The notes under the pieces are model-generated. The model searched no databases, was not told the origin of the DNA, and worked only from the letters and a program-made list of their open reading frames with translations. From contig JAJPGV010000034.1 of assembly GCA_021325635.1 (NCBI GenBank), forward strand, positions 363,199 through 427,198: DNA of 64,000 nt, in the 5' to 3' direction. Within the stretch, counting starts at the first letter, position 1. Each line of letters opens with the position of its first letter. Origin of the DNA: Chloroflexota bacterium. GTDB taxonomy: Bacteria; Chloroflexota; JAJPGV01. Below, piece after piece: positions 1-7,576 of the stretch. A program made the translations under genes and the position numbers.

Positions 1-887
1 GCGCAGTCCTGGGTGTAAGGGCCGAACAGGAACTCCGACGATCCTCCCATGGCTGCCTTGCGGCGCAGGCCGATACGGTCAGGCTGGCGCTTCTCGATGA
101 AGGCCCGCATGCCCTCGTACGGCTCGAGGCTGGCGAAGTGCAGCGCCAGCCAGTCTCGCGCATGACCGATGGTGCTGGACCAGGACAGATCCTTCCAGAA
201 GTTGGTCTGCTGCTTGGTGTAGCGCAGGCACTCCGGGAACTTGTCGATGAGCTTGGCGGCGAGCTTGTCCACCGCGTCATCCAGCTGCTCGTAAGGCACC
301 ACCTGGTTCACCAGGCCCCACTGCAGGGCCGTGGGGGCGTCCACCCACTCGCACAGGTAGAGCATCTCGCGAGCGCGCCGCTCGCCGATGACGATCGGCA
401 GCCACTGCGTGGCCCCGCCGCAGGCAACGCTGCCAACCTGAGTGCCGACCTGCCGGATGCGCACGTGATCGGCGGCGATGGCCAGGTCACAAGCCAGGTT
501 GAATTCGTTGCCTCCGCCGACGACCATGCCGTTCAGCCGCGCAATCGTCGGCTTGCCGATATTCCTCAGCGCGTCGATACACGTCTGGAACCCGCCAATC
601 CACTTCCAGTAGTCGCGCGGGCGCCTGGTGTACTCATCGGCGTACTCGCGCACGTCGCCGCCGGTGCAGAAGGCGTCCTTGCCGGCGCCGGTGAGCACTA
701 CCACCGCCACGCTGTCGTCCCACGAAGCGTCGGTGAACGCCTCGGTCAGCTCCCTGGCGGTGATGGCGCCACAGCAGTTGTAGACCTGGGGGCGATTGAA
801 GGTGATGCGCGCCACCCAGTCCTTCTTCTCGTACAGGATCTGCTGGAACTTGAAGTCCGCCGCGTCCTTTGGCTCGAAATGGCCCAT
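1..887 (-). CDS. Ring-opening hydrolase-like crotonase (partial, 3' end outside window)
   Basis: Crotonase-fold acyl-CoA enzyme, last visible gene of the benzoyl-CoA reductase operon. The ATG at 887 follows an AAGGAG site. About 295 residues are visible and the frame is still open at base 1. Visible motifs are CTGGD (oxyanion region), GMVVGGGNEF, which keeps the first crotonase glutamate, and VGTQVGSVACGGATQWLP, where the second catalytic glutamate is replaced. That pattern is seen in ring-cleaving MenB/BadI/Oah-like members rather than in ordinary enoyl-CoA hydratases. By position I infer a 6-oxocyclohex-1-ene-1-carbonyl-CoA hydrolase (oah/bamA role), opening the ring after benzoyl-CoA reduction. 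A BadI-like 2-ketocyclohexanecarboxyl-CoA hydrolase is the main alternative. The family is clear; the exact substrate is not. Confidence 0.75.
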   Translation of the reverse strand, partial: MGHFEPKDAADFKFQQILYEKKDWVARITFNRPQVYNCCGAITARELTEAFTDASWDDSVAVVVLTGAGKDAFCTGGDVREYADEYTRRPRDYWKWIGGFQTCIDALRNIGKPTIARLNGMVVGGGNEFNLACDLAIAADHVRIRQVGTQVGSVACGGATQWLPIVIGERRAREMLYLCEWVDAPTALQWGLVNQVVPYEQLDDAVDKLAAKLIDKFPECLRYTKQQTNFWKDLSWSSTIGHARDWLALHFASLEPYEGMRAFIEKRQPDRIGLRRKAAMGGSSEFLFGPYTQDC

Positions 888-916
888 CGAACTTGCTCCT
901 TGCTCCAAATGTCTCG

Positions 917-1696
917 CTATCGATGCAGCCACACCGGCCGGCGCTTCTCGAGGAACGCCTTGAGGCCTTCCTGGGCGTCGGGCGACGGGATGATCTCCCG
1001 CAGCTGCATCTCTTCCAGCCGCTCCAGCGCGGTCCGGACCGGAAGATCCATGGACTCCGTGACCGCCCGCCGCGCACGCCGCAGGGCCGCGCCGCTGAGC
1101 TGGCGAAAGCGGTTCAACACCCGCTCCATGGCCCCATCCAGCTCGCTCGCCGGCACCGCCTGGCTGGCCAGACCGAGCCGCTGGGCCTCGACGCCGGACA
1201 CCGACTCCCCCTGCAGGATGAGCTCCAGCGCCCGGTGCGGGCCCATCAGCCTGGGGAGCAGCACCGCTGCCGCCGGCGGGAGCACGCCCAGCGAAATCTC
1301 GGGCACACCAATACTGGCGTCCCCGGCCATGATCACGACGTCGGACGCCACCACCAGCTCGCAGCCGCCACCCAACGCGTAGCCATGGACGCCCGTAACC
1401 ACCGGCACCGGGCACTGCAGCAGCCGCAGGATGAGCGCATGGAAGGCATCGAGCAGCGGGCGCAGCGTCTCGCCCTGGTGTTCGCCGATGTCGGCTCCCA
1501 CGCAGAAGGTCTTGCCTGCGCCGCGCAGCGCGACAGCTCGCAAGCTCGGCGCCACGGTGACTTCGTCCAGAGCCGCCGACAGCTGCTCCATCATGGCAAT
1601 GCTCAGGACGTTCAGGGGCGGCCGGTCCAACGTGAGGTAGGCGACGTCTTCGCGGATCTCCGACCGTATCAGCGGCGCAGCCGGTGCGACAGCCAT
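917..1696 (-). CDS. dch: Cyclohexa-1,5-diene-1-carbonyl-CoA hydratase-like crotonase
   Basis: 259-residue crotonase, ATG at 1696 after GGAGG. Both catalytic glutamates of the hydratase family are present: GGGCELV near residue 115 and GVPEISLG near 135. The stretch LGVLPPAAAVLLPRLMG resembles dienoyl-CoA hydratases (Dch/BadK/BamR) more than fatty-acid enoyl-CoA hydratases, which have a GAGGTQRL-type segment there. The predicted reaction is water addition to the cyclic dienoyl-CoA made by benzoyl-CoA reductase, giving 6-hydroxycyclohex-1-ene-1-carbonyl-CoA. It sits 12 bp after a reductase ATPase gene and 29 bp before the ring-opening crotonase, as expected for one operon. The symbol is assigned from motif plus context, not from alignment. 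Confidence 0.7.
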   Translation of the reverse strand: MAVAPAAPLIRSEIREDVAYLTLDRPPLNVLSIAMMEQLSAALDEVTVAPSLRAVALRGAGKTFCVGADIGEHQGETLRPLLDAFHALILRLLQCPVPVVTGVHGYALGGGCELVVASDVVIMAGDASIGVPEISLGVLPPAAAVLLPRLMGPHRALELILQGESVSGVEAQRLGLASQAVPASELDGAMERVLNRFRQLSGAALRRARRAVTESMDLPVRTALERLEEMQLREIIPSPDAQEGLKAFLEKRRPVWLHR

Positions 1697-1708
1697 AACC
1701 AGCCTCCG

Positions 1709-2533
1709 CTATGCCGCGGCGACCGCCGCCGTTTGCTCGGCGGGGAGCAAGCCCAGCTTCCGCAGCCGCACCAGACCCAGCAGCGCAGCCCCCAGCGCGC
1801 AGGCCAGATCCGAGTCTTCGCTGGAGTTAACAGGGCCGTCAAGCGCCTCGCTGAGCGCCCGCACCATGCCCGCCTGTTTCGAGGCTCCGCCGACGATCGT
1901 GAACTCCGGCTCCATCCCGGCGCGCTTCAACAGCGCCATGGCCCGCCCGGCCAGGGAGTTGTGCACGCCGCGCAGGATGTCTTCGACCCGCAGCCCGTCG
2001 GTGACGTGGTTGATGATCTCCGATTCGGCCAGCACGGCGCATATGCTGCTGATGGTCACCGGCTTGTCACCGCCCATCGAGAGCGGGCCAACGTCATCGA
2101 TCGTGATCTCCAGGTACTTGGCCGCGCGCTCCACGAAGCTGCCGGCTCCGGCGGCGCACTTGTCGTTACTGCGAAACTGCTTGACCCGGCCCTCGGCATC
2201 CACGTGAATGGCGCGCGTGTTCTGCGCGCCGATGTCGATGATCGAGCGCGTGCCGGGGAACAGGTACACGGCCCCCCGGCCAGCCGAGGTGATCTCGGTC
2301 ACCTGCAGGTCGCGGGCCGCGACGTTGTAGCGGCCGAAGCCGGTCGTGGCCAGGTAGCTCACGTCCCCGCGGGCCGCTCCAGCCTGGGCCAGCGCCGGGG
2401 CCAGCACCTCCTCGGTGATAGCCTCGAAGTCGGGCCGCGTGCGCAGCCGGGCTCGACCCAGCAGCTTCTGCCGCTCGTCCAGCAGCACGGCCTTGGTAGT
2501 CCGAGATCCGATGTCTACTCCAGCGACGATCAT
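1709..2533 (-). CDS. bcrD: Benzoyl-CoA reductase ATPase subunit, BcrD/BadG/BzdQ-like
   Basis: 274-residue member of the BadF/BadG/BcrA/BcrD (ASKHA) ATPase family. N-terminal phosphate motif VDIGSRTTKAVLL; NDKCAAGAGSF and SSICAVLAESEI supply the two cysteines that would bridge a [4Fe-4S] cluster between two ATPase subunits; FTIVGGASKQAGMV is the adenosine motif. In class I benzoyl-CoA reductase the two ATPase subunits hydrolyse ATP to push low-potential electrons into the catalytic pair. The ATG at 2533 follows AGGAGG. The paired ATPase is encoded 24 bp upstream and the catalytic subunits follow in the same strand. The length resembles the short ATPase subunits of the Azoarcus (bzd) type rather than the longer BcrA of Thauera. 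A 2-hydroxyacyl-CoA dehydratase activator is less likely because two different ATPases are present. Confidence 0.85.
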   Translation of the reverse strand: MIVAGVDIGSRTTKAVLLDERQKLLGRARLRTRPDFEAITEEVLAPALAQAGAARGDVSYLATTGFGRYNVAARDLQVTEITSAGRGAVYLFPGTRSIIDIGAQNTRAIHVDAEGRVKQFRSNDKCAAGAGSFVERAAKYLEITIDDVGPLSMGGDKPVTISSICAVLAESEIINHVTDGLRVEDILRGVHNSLAGRAMALLKRAGMEPEFTIVGGASKQAGMVRALSEALDGPVNSSEDSDLACALGAALLGLVRLRKLGLLPAEQTAAVAAA

Positions 2534-2557
2534 GGTTTTCCTCCTGCCTGGCTTTGA

Positions 2558-3358
2558 CTACGCCGCCCAGCCGATGCCGCTCTGGGCGCGCTCCAGCGCG
2601 AACAGCGCGGCCCCGATGGCGCCCATGTAGTGGGCGTCATCGCTCACGTTCAAGGGGCAGCCGAGCTTCTCTTCGAGCGCCCGCACGATGCCGATGTTGC
2701 GGGACACGCCTCCGGTAAACGTGACCTCCTGCTCCAAGCCGACACGATGCATGAGCGATACGGTCCGCGTGGCGATGGCCGCGTGGACACCGCCGAGAAT
2801 GTCCTCCACCCGCTTGCCCTGCGCCAGGTAGGACAGGATGTCGGACTCCACGAACACCGTGCACACCGTGCTGAGCCGGACAGGATGGCGCGCCTGCAGG
2901 CTGAGCTCTCCGATTTCGCCCAGCGTCAACCCCAGGGCCTCGGCCGAATTGGCCAGGAACCGCCCGGTGCCGGCGGCGCACTTGTCGTTCATGGAGAAAT
3001 CGCGCACTTCACCGCCCTCACCGACCTGGATAGCCTTGGCGTCCTGGCCGCCGATGTCGACCACGGTGCGGGTATTGGGGAAGGCGTAGCACGCGCCCTT
3101 GGCGTGGCAGCTGATCTCGGTCACCTGCGTATCGCCGAAGGTGACCTTGTAGCGCCCGTAGCCTGTGCCAACCACCGATCCCACGTCGCTGCGGCTGATG
3201 CCCGCTGCCTCCACCAGGTTATCGAAGGTGCGCTCCGCCGCGCGAGAAACGTTGGCGCCGGTATCGATCAGGCTACGAGCCACGATCTCGCGGCGCTCAT
3301 TGATCAGCGCGCCCTTGGTCTGGGTGGACCCGACGTCGACTCCGACTCCGTACAACAT
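2558..3358 (-). CDS. bcrA: Benzoyl-CoA reductase ATPase subunit, BcrA/BadF/BzdP-like
   Basis: 266-residue second ATPase of the pair. Motifs: [12 protein letters not shown] (phosphate 1), [20 protein letters not shown] (phosphate 2), [12 protein letters not shown] and [12 protein letters not shown] with the cluster-binding cysteines, and [10 protein letters not shown] (adenosine). ATG at 3358 follows GGAGGG, 15 bp after the BcrB-like stop. It is similar to but distinct from the neighbouring ATPase, as expected for a heterodimeric activator. Thauera/Rhodopseudomonas BcrA/BadF are about 437 residues, while this protein is much shorter, so the complex is compact and closer in build to the Bzd type. 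Cytoplasmic and, by family, oxygen sensitive. Confidence 0.85.
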   Translation of the reverse strand: MLYGVGVDVGSTQTKGALINERREIVARSLIDTGANVSRAAERTFDNLVEAAGISRSDVGSVVGTGYGRYKVTFGDTQVTEISCHAKGACYAFPNTRTVVDIGGQDAKAIQVGEGGEVRDFSMNDKCAAGTGRFLANSAEALGLTLGEIGELSLQARHPVRLSTVCTVFVESDILSYLAQGKRVEDILGGVHAAIATRTVSLMHRVGLEQEVTFTGGVSRNIGIVRALEEKLGCPLNVSDDAHYMGAIGAALFALERAQSGIGWAA

Positions 3359-3373
3359 TGCTTTCCCTCCACG

Positions 3374-4636
3374 TCACACGTGCGTGAGCTTGCGATGCTC
3401 GATGCCTTCGAAGAAGGCGTCAATGCGGTTCTGGAGCTGCGCCTGCGAGTAGTAGCGCGGATCCTCCAGGTCCGACTCGATCAGCAGAGTGGGCCAGCCC
3501 TTCTCACGAGCGAAGTACTCGCGCATGTCGCCCTGGCCGGCCGAGAAGAGGCGGCAGCTCTTGACCGAGTGGATGACGATCCCGTCCGCGCCCCATTCTT
3601 CGACGTAGCGGCCGATCTGCTCGTAGCGCTGCAGGAAGTTGCGGTTGCACACGTTCTCCTTGAGCATGTGCTGGGCGATGCTCTCCAGCGGGTGAGCGGG
3701 GTCATGCTTGAAGCCAAATTCCCACAAGCCACCGACCGTCGAATAGGTGGAGGCCACCGCCACGGCGCCCCAGCGCGAGAACAGCTCGCGGAAGTTGCGC
3801 AGGTAGGGCCACGGTGGAGGGCCTTCGATGACGTAGCGGATCTTCTCCTCCGGCAGCGGGCCCTGGCCCAGCTTGGCCTTCTCGTGCAGCTGCTTGTACA
3901 CCAGCTCGAAGAAGCGCAGGCACTCCTCGGTGCCGCGCAGGGCATACAGCGGCGCCATGAAGTTGACCGCGTCGAAGTAGGCGTCGAAGGGAGCCGGCCG
4001 CTGCTTGGTGAGCTGCTTGATGGCGCACCACAGCTCGCCCACCTGCGACGAGAGCTCGACCGTGCGCTGCAGCCTGGCGTACTCGAACTTCTTGCCCGTC
4101 ACCTTCTCGAACAGCTCGATGAGCTGCTCCAGCTGCTTGACCACATAGGTCACGTCTTCGGCGCGAGGCTCACCGTCGGGCGTCCGAACGAACGGCACGT
4201 CGATGTTGAAGGCGGGGGCGTTGGTGTATTCCGCCAGGTGCTCGAACCAGTGCAGGTACACGCTGCAGCCAACGTAGTTGCACAACACCACGGCCGGCAC
4301 CGGAATGGTGGCAAAGCCCGCTTCGCGTCCGGACATGAACAGGCCGATGTCGGCCTTGACGTAGGCGCAGTTATCGGTCGAGTAGCCCATCTCCTCGGCC
4401 TTCTGGATGTAGGGCAGCGACTTCTTCTTGACCGCCAGCTGCAGGTCGTTTACTTCGGGAAAGACCGGCAGCAGGTCGAACGCTCGGACCAGCTCGACCG
4501 GGTTACCGGCGATCAGCAGGTGCACGGCCCGCGGGGTGCTGCTCTTGGCGACCTGAGTCATCTCTTCGTAGTAGCGAGCCATCAGGTCGCGAGCCACGTC
4601 GTGGAAGCTCGCTTCGAAGGTTGCGGTTGCGCTCAT
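3374..4636 (-). CDS. bcrB: Benzoyl-CoA reductase catalytic subunit, BcrB/BadE/BzdO-like
   Basis: 420-residue HgdB/FldB-family protein (2-hydroxyacyl-CoA dehydratase subunit D / benzoyl-CoA reductase B). It carries the family layout: an N-terminal region HLLIAGNPVELVRAFDLLPV, a first Rossmann-like half with conserved cysteine near VVLCNYVGC, and a second half with KENVCNRNF and VIHSVKSCRLFSAGQ containing further cluster-ligand cysteines. Together with the next subunit it would bind the acyl-CoA and the iron-sulfur cluster that passes electrons to the aromatic ring. ATG at 4636 has GGAGAG about 8 bases upstream. Neighbours on both sides are the other subunits, giving gene order C-B-A-D. A phenyllactyl- or hydroxyglutaryl-CoA dehydratase is the alternative, but the two ATPases and dienoyl-CoA hydratase favour benzoyl-CoA reductase. 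Confidence 0.83.
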   Translation of the reverse strand: MSATATFEASFHDVARDLMARYYEEMTQVAKSSTPRAVHLLIAGNPVELVRAFDLLPVFPEVNDLQLAVKKKSLPYIQKAEEMGYSTDNCAYVKADIGLFMSGREAGFATIPVPAVVLCNYVGCSVYLHWFEHLAEYTNAPAFNIDVPFVRTPDGEPRAEDVTYVVKQLEQLIELFEKVTGKKFEYARLQRTVELSSQVGELWCAIKQLTKQRPAPFDAYFDAVNFMAPLYALRGTEECLRFFELVYKQLHEKAKLGQGPLPEEKIRYVIEGPPPWPYLRNFRELFSRWGAVAVASTYSTVGGLWEFGFKHDPAHPLESIAQHMLKENVCNRNFLQRYEQIGRYVEEWGADGIVIHSVKSCRLFSAGQGDMREYFAREKGWPTLLIESDLEDPRYYSQAQLQNRIDAFFEGIEHRKLTHV

Positions 4637-4673
4637 CGTCTTCTCTCCTCAAGATCCGGCGGCGCCGGCTCGA

Positions 4674-5837
4674 TTAGCTGAACAACATCGATTCAACGAA
4701 GGTCTCCACTTCGGACTGCACTCGGTCGTACAGCCACATCTTTTCCTCGAATTCCAGGAACAGGTGCGGGATGTCGTGCTCTTCCAGCGCCCGGCGGTAG
4801 AGGGCATAGTCGAACAGCGCCGGCTCGCAGAACTTGGCTCCCAGGAAAATGACCGCGTCGGCGTGCAGATCGCGCACCTTGTCGAGCAGGCCGGCGGCGC
4901 GCGGTTTGCGCAGGTCATGCTTGACGCTGGCGTGCACGCTGTGATTGAGATAGCTCTCGGCCAACGCCCGGAGCGGCGGCCCGCCCGCGCTGGCGACGTC
5001 GTCCGTCAGGAAGCGCGTGCCGAGCTGAAAATCGTCGTCCAGGATGTAGCAGCCGGCACGCTCCAGGCTGTCGATCAGATCCAACGGCGGCTGCTCGCAG
5101 AATGCGCCAATGAGCACCACCCGGACGCGGTCCTGGGTCTTTGCTTCCAGCGCTCGGGCGCCGGCCAGCGCCCCTTCCAACAGCGGCACCGACTCTTCGG
5201 GCGGCAGCAGACAGCTGCAGCGTGTGAGCACGTAGGAATCGACCGCCGACAGCCGCTCCGGGGACGCGGCACGGAGCGCGTAGAGCTCCCGCAGCAAGGC
5301 ACGCACGCGGTCGTACAGCTCGATGCTGGCCGCCAGCTGAGCGTCGCTCACCTGGTGTCCGGACCATTGGCCAAAGACGCCCACCAGGCGCTGGTACTCA
5401 CCCTCCAGGTACGCCAGGGCGGACGGCGAGCCAGGGTTTTGCGGGAAATGAATGAACTCCACGGGCTTGTCGGGGAAATTGCGTTTGAATACGCTCGCCA
5501 GGTTGCGCGCCGGGTCGCATATCGAATGGAAGACCATGCCGTCGAAGCAATCGAGCTTATCGGTGAGGCCCAGCTCCAGCGTGCTCTTGACGATCGAGCA
5601 CACGAACGACTGGAAGCGCGAGTCGGCGTGCGCCAGCTCGATCTGGTTGCCCCCACCGAACAGCGCCACCGGCAGCATACCGCTGGCGTGGACGAGCTCC
5701 ACGGGGGTGTATACCGGGAAGTAGCCAACCGCCGCGCGGCCGGTCTTCTCCTTGTAGGTGCGAACCGTCGGGAAGGCCCGATCCTCGATGACCTCCCGAT
5801 AGGCCTCCGCTCGTGATTCAGTCATGACCGTTGCCAC
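4674..5837 (-). CDS. bcrC: Benzoyl-CoA reductase catalytic subunit, BcrC/BadD/BzdN-like
   Basis: 387-residue HgdB-family partner of the preceding subunit. Visible family features: GYFPVYTPVELVHASGMLPVALFGGG near the N-terminus, DGMVFHSICDPARNL, LTRCSCLLPPEE, IGAFCEQPPLDLIDSLERAG and ADAVIFLGAKFCEPALFDY, giving several cysteines suited to cluster binding. The frame is open well upstream (to 6179), but that would overlap the GNAT gene. I choose GTG at 5837 because GAGGAGG lies 8 bases before it and the upstream stop ends only 2 bp away, suggesting coupled translation. ATG at 5825 is the alternative. It forms the catalytic heterodimer with the BcrB-like subunit. Confidence 0.82.
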   Translation of the reverse strand: MATVMTESRAEAYREVIEDRAFPTVRTYKEKTGRAAVGYFPVYTPVELVHASGMLPVALFGGGNQIELAHADSRFQSFVCSIVKSTLELGLTDKLDCFDGMVFHSICDPARNLASVFKRNFPDKPVEFIHFPQNPGSPSALAYLEGEYQRLVGVFGQWSGHQVSDAQLAASIELYDRVRALLRELYALRAASPERLSAVDSYVLTRCSCLLPPEESVPLLEGALAGARALEAKTQDRVRVVLIGAFCEQPPLDLIDSLERAGCYILDDDFQLGTRFLTDDVASAGGPPLRALAESYLNHSVHASVKHDLRKPRAAGLLDKVRDLHADAVIFLGAKFCEPALFDYALYRRALEEHDIPHLFLEFEEKMWLYDRVQSEVETFVESMLFS

Positions 5838-5839
5838 GC

Positions 5840-6382
5840 TCAAACCCTCCTCTCCATGCTCAACAGGGCTGATTGCCGAAATCCAAGGCTGCGAAAAAAG
5901 CGGCGCAGCGGCTGGTCGTGCAGGTTCACCAATGTGGCCACGCGCGAGAGTCCCCGACTGCCGCTGTCCTCGACAAATGCTTCGACCAGCAGGCGGGCGA
6001 GCCCGCGCCGCTGCCAGGCAGGCAGCACGCCGAGCACCTCGAGCCAGGCCACGTCGCCGCTCAATCCGAAGTCGTCCCCTCTGACGTGACCCAGCACCTG
6101 GCCCACCAGGCGCCCGTCCACCTCGACTCCCCAGCACACCGGCCGGCCGTATCCCGATACTTCGAGGCGGGCGCGCCACTGCTCAGGATCGGCGCTCCGC
6201 CCCAGCTCGGCAGCCAGCCGAGCCACTTCGTCCTCATCATCCACCGTCAATGGCCGCAGGCGCACGCCATCAGGCAGCGCGGCTGCTTCCATGAGGCTGG
6301 CCATGGCCCGTCCAAGCGCCGGCCGGCGCCGCCGTCCATCGAGCAGCAGGGTTACCTGGCCCTCGACTTCAGCGCTAGGCAT
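5840..6382 (-). CDS. GNAT-family N-acetyltransferase in the reductase operon
   Basis: 180-residue GNAT protein. The core runs from about residue 40 (GVRLRPLTVDDEDEVARLAAELG) through WLEVLGVLPAWQRRGLARLLVEAF, where Q/RxxGxG/A is the acetyl-CoA pyrophosphate loop, to LRRFFRSLGFRQSALLSMERRV. It overlaps the dehydrogenase gene upstream by 8 bp and ends 2 bp before bcrC, so it is embedded in the operon. Its substrate is unknown. In Rhodopseudomonas palustris benzoate metabolism, protein and small-molecule acetylation (Pat, BadL) regulate the pathway, so a regulatory or CoA-ligase-modifying role is plausible but is inference. The true start could be internal, for example at one of the methionines near residue 27. 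Confidence 0.75.
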   Translation of the reverse strand: MPSAEVEGQVTLLLDGRRRRPALGRAMASLMEAAALPDGVRLRPLTVDDEDEVARLAAELGRSADPEQWRARLEVSGYGRPVCWGVEVDGRLVGQVLGHVRGDDFGLSGDVAWLEVLGVLPAWQRRGLARLLVEAFVEDSGSRGLSRVATLVNLHDQPLRRFFRSLGFRQSALLSMERRV

Positions 6383-7247
6383 GAGCCGCCTCGACCTCGT
6401 AGAAGCCGCTGCCAGACTTGCGGCCCAGGCGCCCGGCGGCGACCAGCCGGCGCAGCAGGGGGCTGGGAAGGAAGCGCTCTCCCAGCTCTTCGGACAGCGA
6501 CTCCAGGATGTGCAGCTCGACGTCCAGGCCGATGAGGTCCGCCAGCTCCAGCGGCCCCAACGGGTAGTTGTAGGCGAGCTTGACGCCGCGGTCGATGTTC
6601 GCGGCGTCGGCCACGCCCTGCTCCAGGCAGCGAATCGCCTCAGCTATCAGCGCTTGCCCGACACGCGTGGTCACGAACCCGGGAAAGTCTCGGGCCGTGC
6701 ACACCTCCTTGTTCAAGGCGCGGCAGAAAGCTTCGGCGCGGGCCACGGTCTCGTCAGAGGTCGCCAGCCCGCGAACCACCTCGACCAGCTTCATGGCCGG
6801 CACCGGATTGAAGAAATGCGTGCCGATGACTCGCTCCGGGCGCGTGGTCGCCGCGGCGATGGCGGTAATCGACAGTCCGGAAGTGTTGCTGGCCAGCAGC
6901 GCATCGGGCCGGCACACCTGGTCCAGCTGAGTGAAGGTGGCGCGCTTGATCGCCAGGTCCTCGAACACCGCTTCGACAGCCACGTCGGCGGGCGCCAGCG
7001 CGTCCAGGCCCACATGGAACTCGAGCCTGCGCTGCCAGGCTTCGACCTGCTCCGCCGTGGCCTTGCCGCGCGCGATCGCACCCTGGCATTGCTTGTCCAT
7101 CAGGGTGCGGCCGCGATCGAGCGCCGGCTGGTCGAGGTCACAGACGACCACGCCGCAGCCGAGCGTACTGGCCGCCTGGTAGGCGATGCCGGAGCCCATC
7201 GTCCCAGCTCCGACGACTCCCACCACCCGGTACTCCGATTGGTTCAT
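6375..7247 (-). CDS. 3-hydroxyacyl-CoA dehydrogenase
   Basis: 290-residue stand-alone NAD-dependent 3-hydroxyacyl-CoA dehydrogenase of the HBD/FadB-N type. VVGVVGAGTMGSGIAYQAA is the NAD-binding glycine motif. SNTSGLSI and THFFNPVPAMKLVEVV contain the catalytic-region Ser/Asn and the active-site histidine. FPGFVTTRVGQALIAEAIR and YNYPLGPLELADLIGLD mark the C-terminal helical domain. It probably oxidises a hydroxyacyl-CoA of the ring-reduction or post-ring-opening beta-oxidation steps. It is the first gene of the reductase operon. ATG at 7247 has no good ribosome-binding site. The 330-bp gap upstream holds a direct repeat and a hairpin that may control it. Confidence 0.85.
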   Translation of the reverse strand: MNQSEYRVVGVVGAGTMGSGIAYQAASTLGCGVVVCDLDQPALDRGRTLMDKQCQGAIARGKATAEQVEAWQRRLEFHVGLDALAPADVAVEAVFEDLAIKRATFTQLDQVCRPDALLASNTSGLSITAIAAATTRPERVIGTHFFNPVPAMKLVEVVRGLATSDETVARAEAFCRALNKEVCTARDFPGFVTTRVGQALIAEAIRCLEQGVADAANIDRGVKLAYNYPLGPLELADLIGLDVELHILESLSEELGERFLPSPLLRRLVAAGRLGRKSGSGFYEVEAAHA

Positions 7248-7290
7248 GAGGCCAGGCTAGACCCGAACTGTGAGCGTAGTGTGTCGTTTG

Positions 7291-7308
7291 TGCGCAAAGC
7301 ATGCGCAA
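7291..7308. promoter_or_regulatory. Direct repeat TGCGCAA x2, 11-bp spacing: candidate winged-helix operator
   Basis: TGCGCAA occurs at 7291-7297 and again at 7302-7308, start to start 11 bp, about 45-60 bp upstream of the dehydrogenase start. OmpR/PhoB-type winged-helix dimers bind head-to-tail repeats at this spacing, and two such proteins are encoded in the next operon. Assignment to them is inference. Confidence 0.4.
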
Positions 7309-7420
7309 GCGTCCTTCGAAATTGGGGCGGGCGCTGTACACACGGTCCGGACATGGCGCGCTGGGTGGAGCGAGATGCTCAGCCTTCACAACAGGGGAGC
7401 TGCGCCGCGTCGAAACGCAG

Positions 7421-7442
7421 GGCCGGTCACAATCGACCGGCC
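7421..7442. repeat. Perfect 8-bp inverted repeat, 6-base loop
   Basis: GGCCGGTC / GACCGGCC separated by ACAATC. No T-run follows on either strand, so it is either a weak terminator for the upstream operon or an operator dyad. Confidence 0.4.
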
Positions 7443-7576
7443 GGGAGATACCTGCGTGAGCCTTCGGGCCCACGAAACGGGGCGAGCCTGGCGCGCCTTG
7501 TCGTCCCCTTGACGCCGTGTTATCGATGGAAACCACCCATGGGGCAGCGTCGGGACGCGAGGCCGCGCCTACCGGG

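Larger units (their letters stand above)
7248..7576. promoter_or_regulatory. Intergenic control region of the benzoyl-CoA reductase operon
   Basis: 329 bp without a convincing gene, between the stop of the upstream crotonase and the start of the dehydrogenase. It holds two structures listed separately: a direct repeat of TGCGCAA at 11-bp spacing (7291-7308) and an 8-bp perfect inverted repeat (7421-7442). I could not pick a confident -35/-10 pair. The leftward promoter for the reductase operon most likely lies here. Confidence 0.5.

Noticed and set aside
138..4681. Long plus-strand open frames across the benzoyl-CoA reductase genes
   Set aside because: They are antisense shadows typical of high-GC genes, with no recognisable domains; the minus strand encodes complete enzymes.
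4674..6179. A 501-residue BcrC-like protein using the far upstream start
   Set aside because: The extra 114 residues lie over the GNAT gene in another frame and have no family similarity; GTG at 5837 has a good ribosome-binding site.
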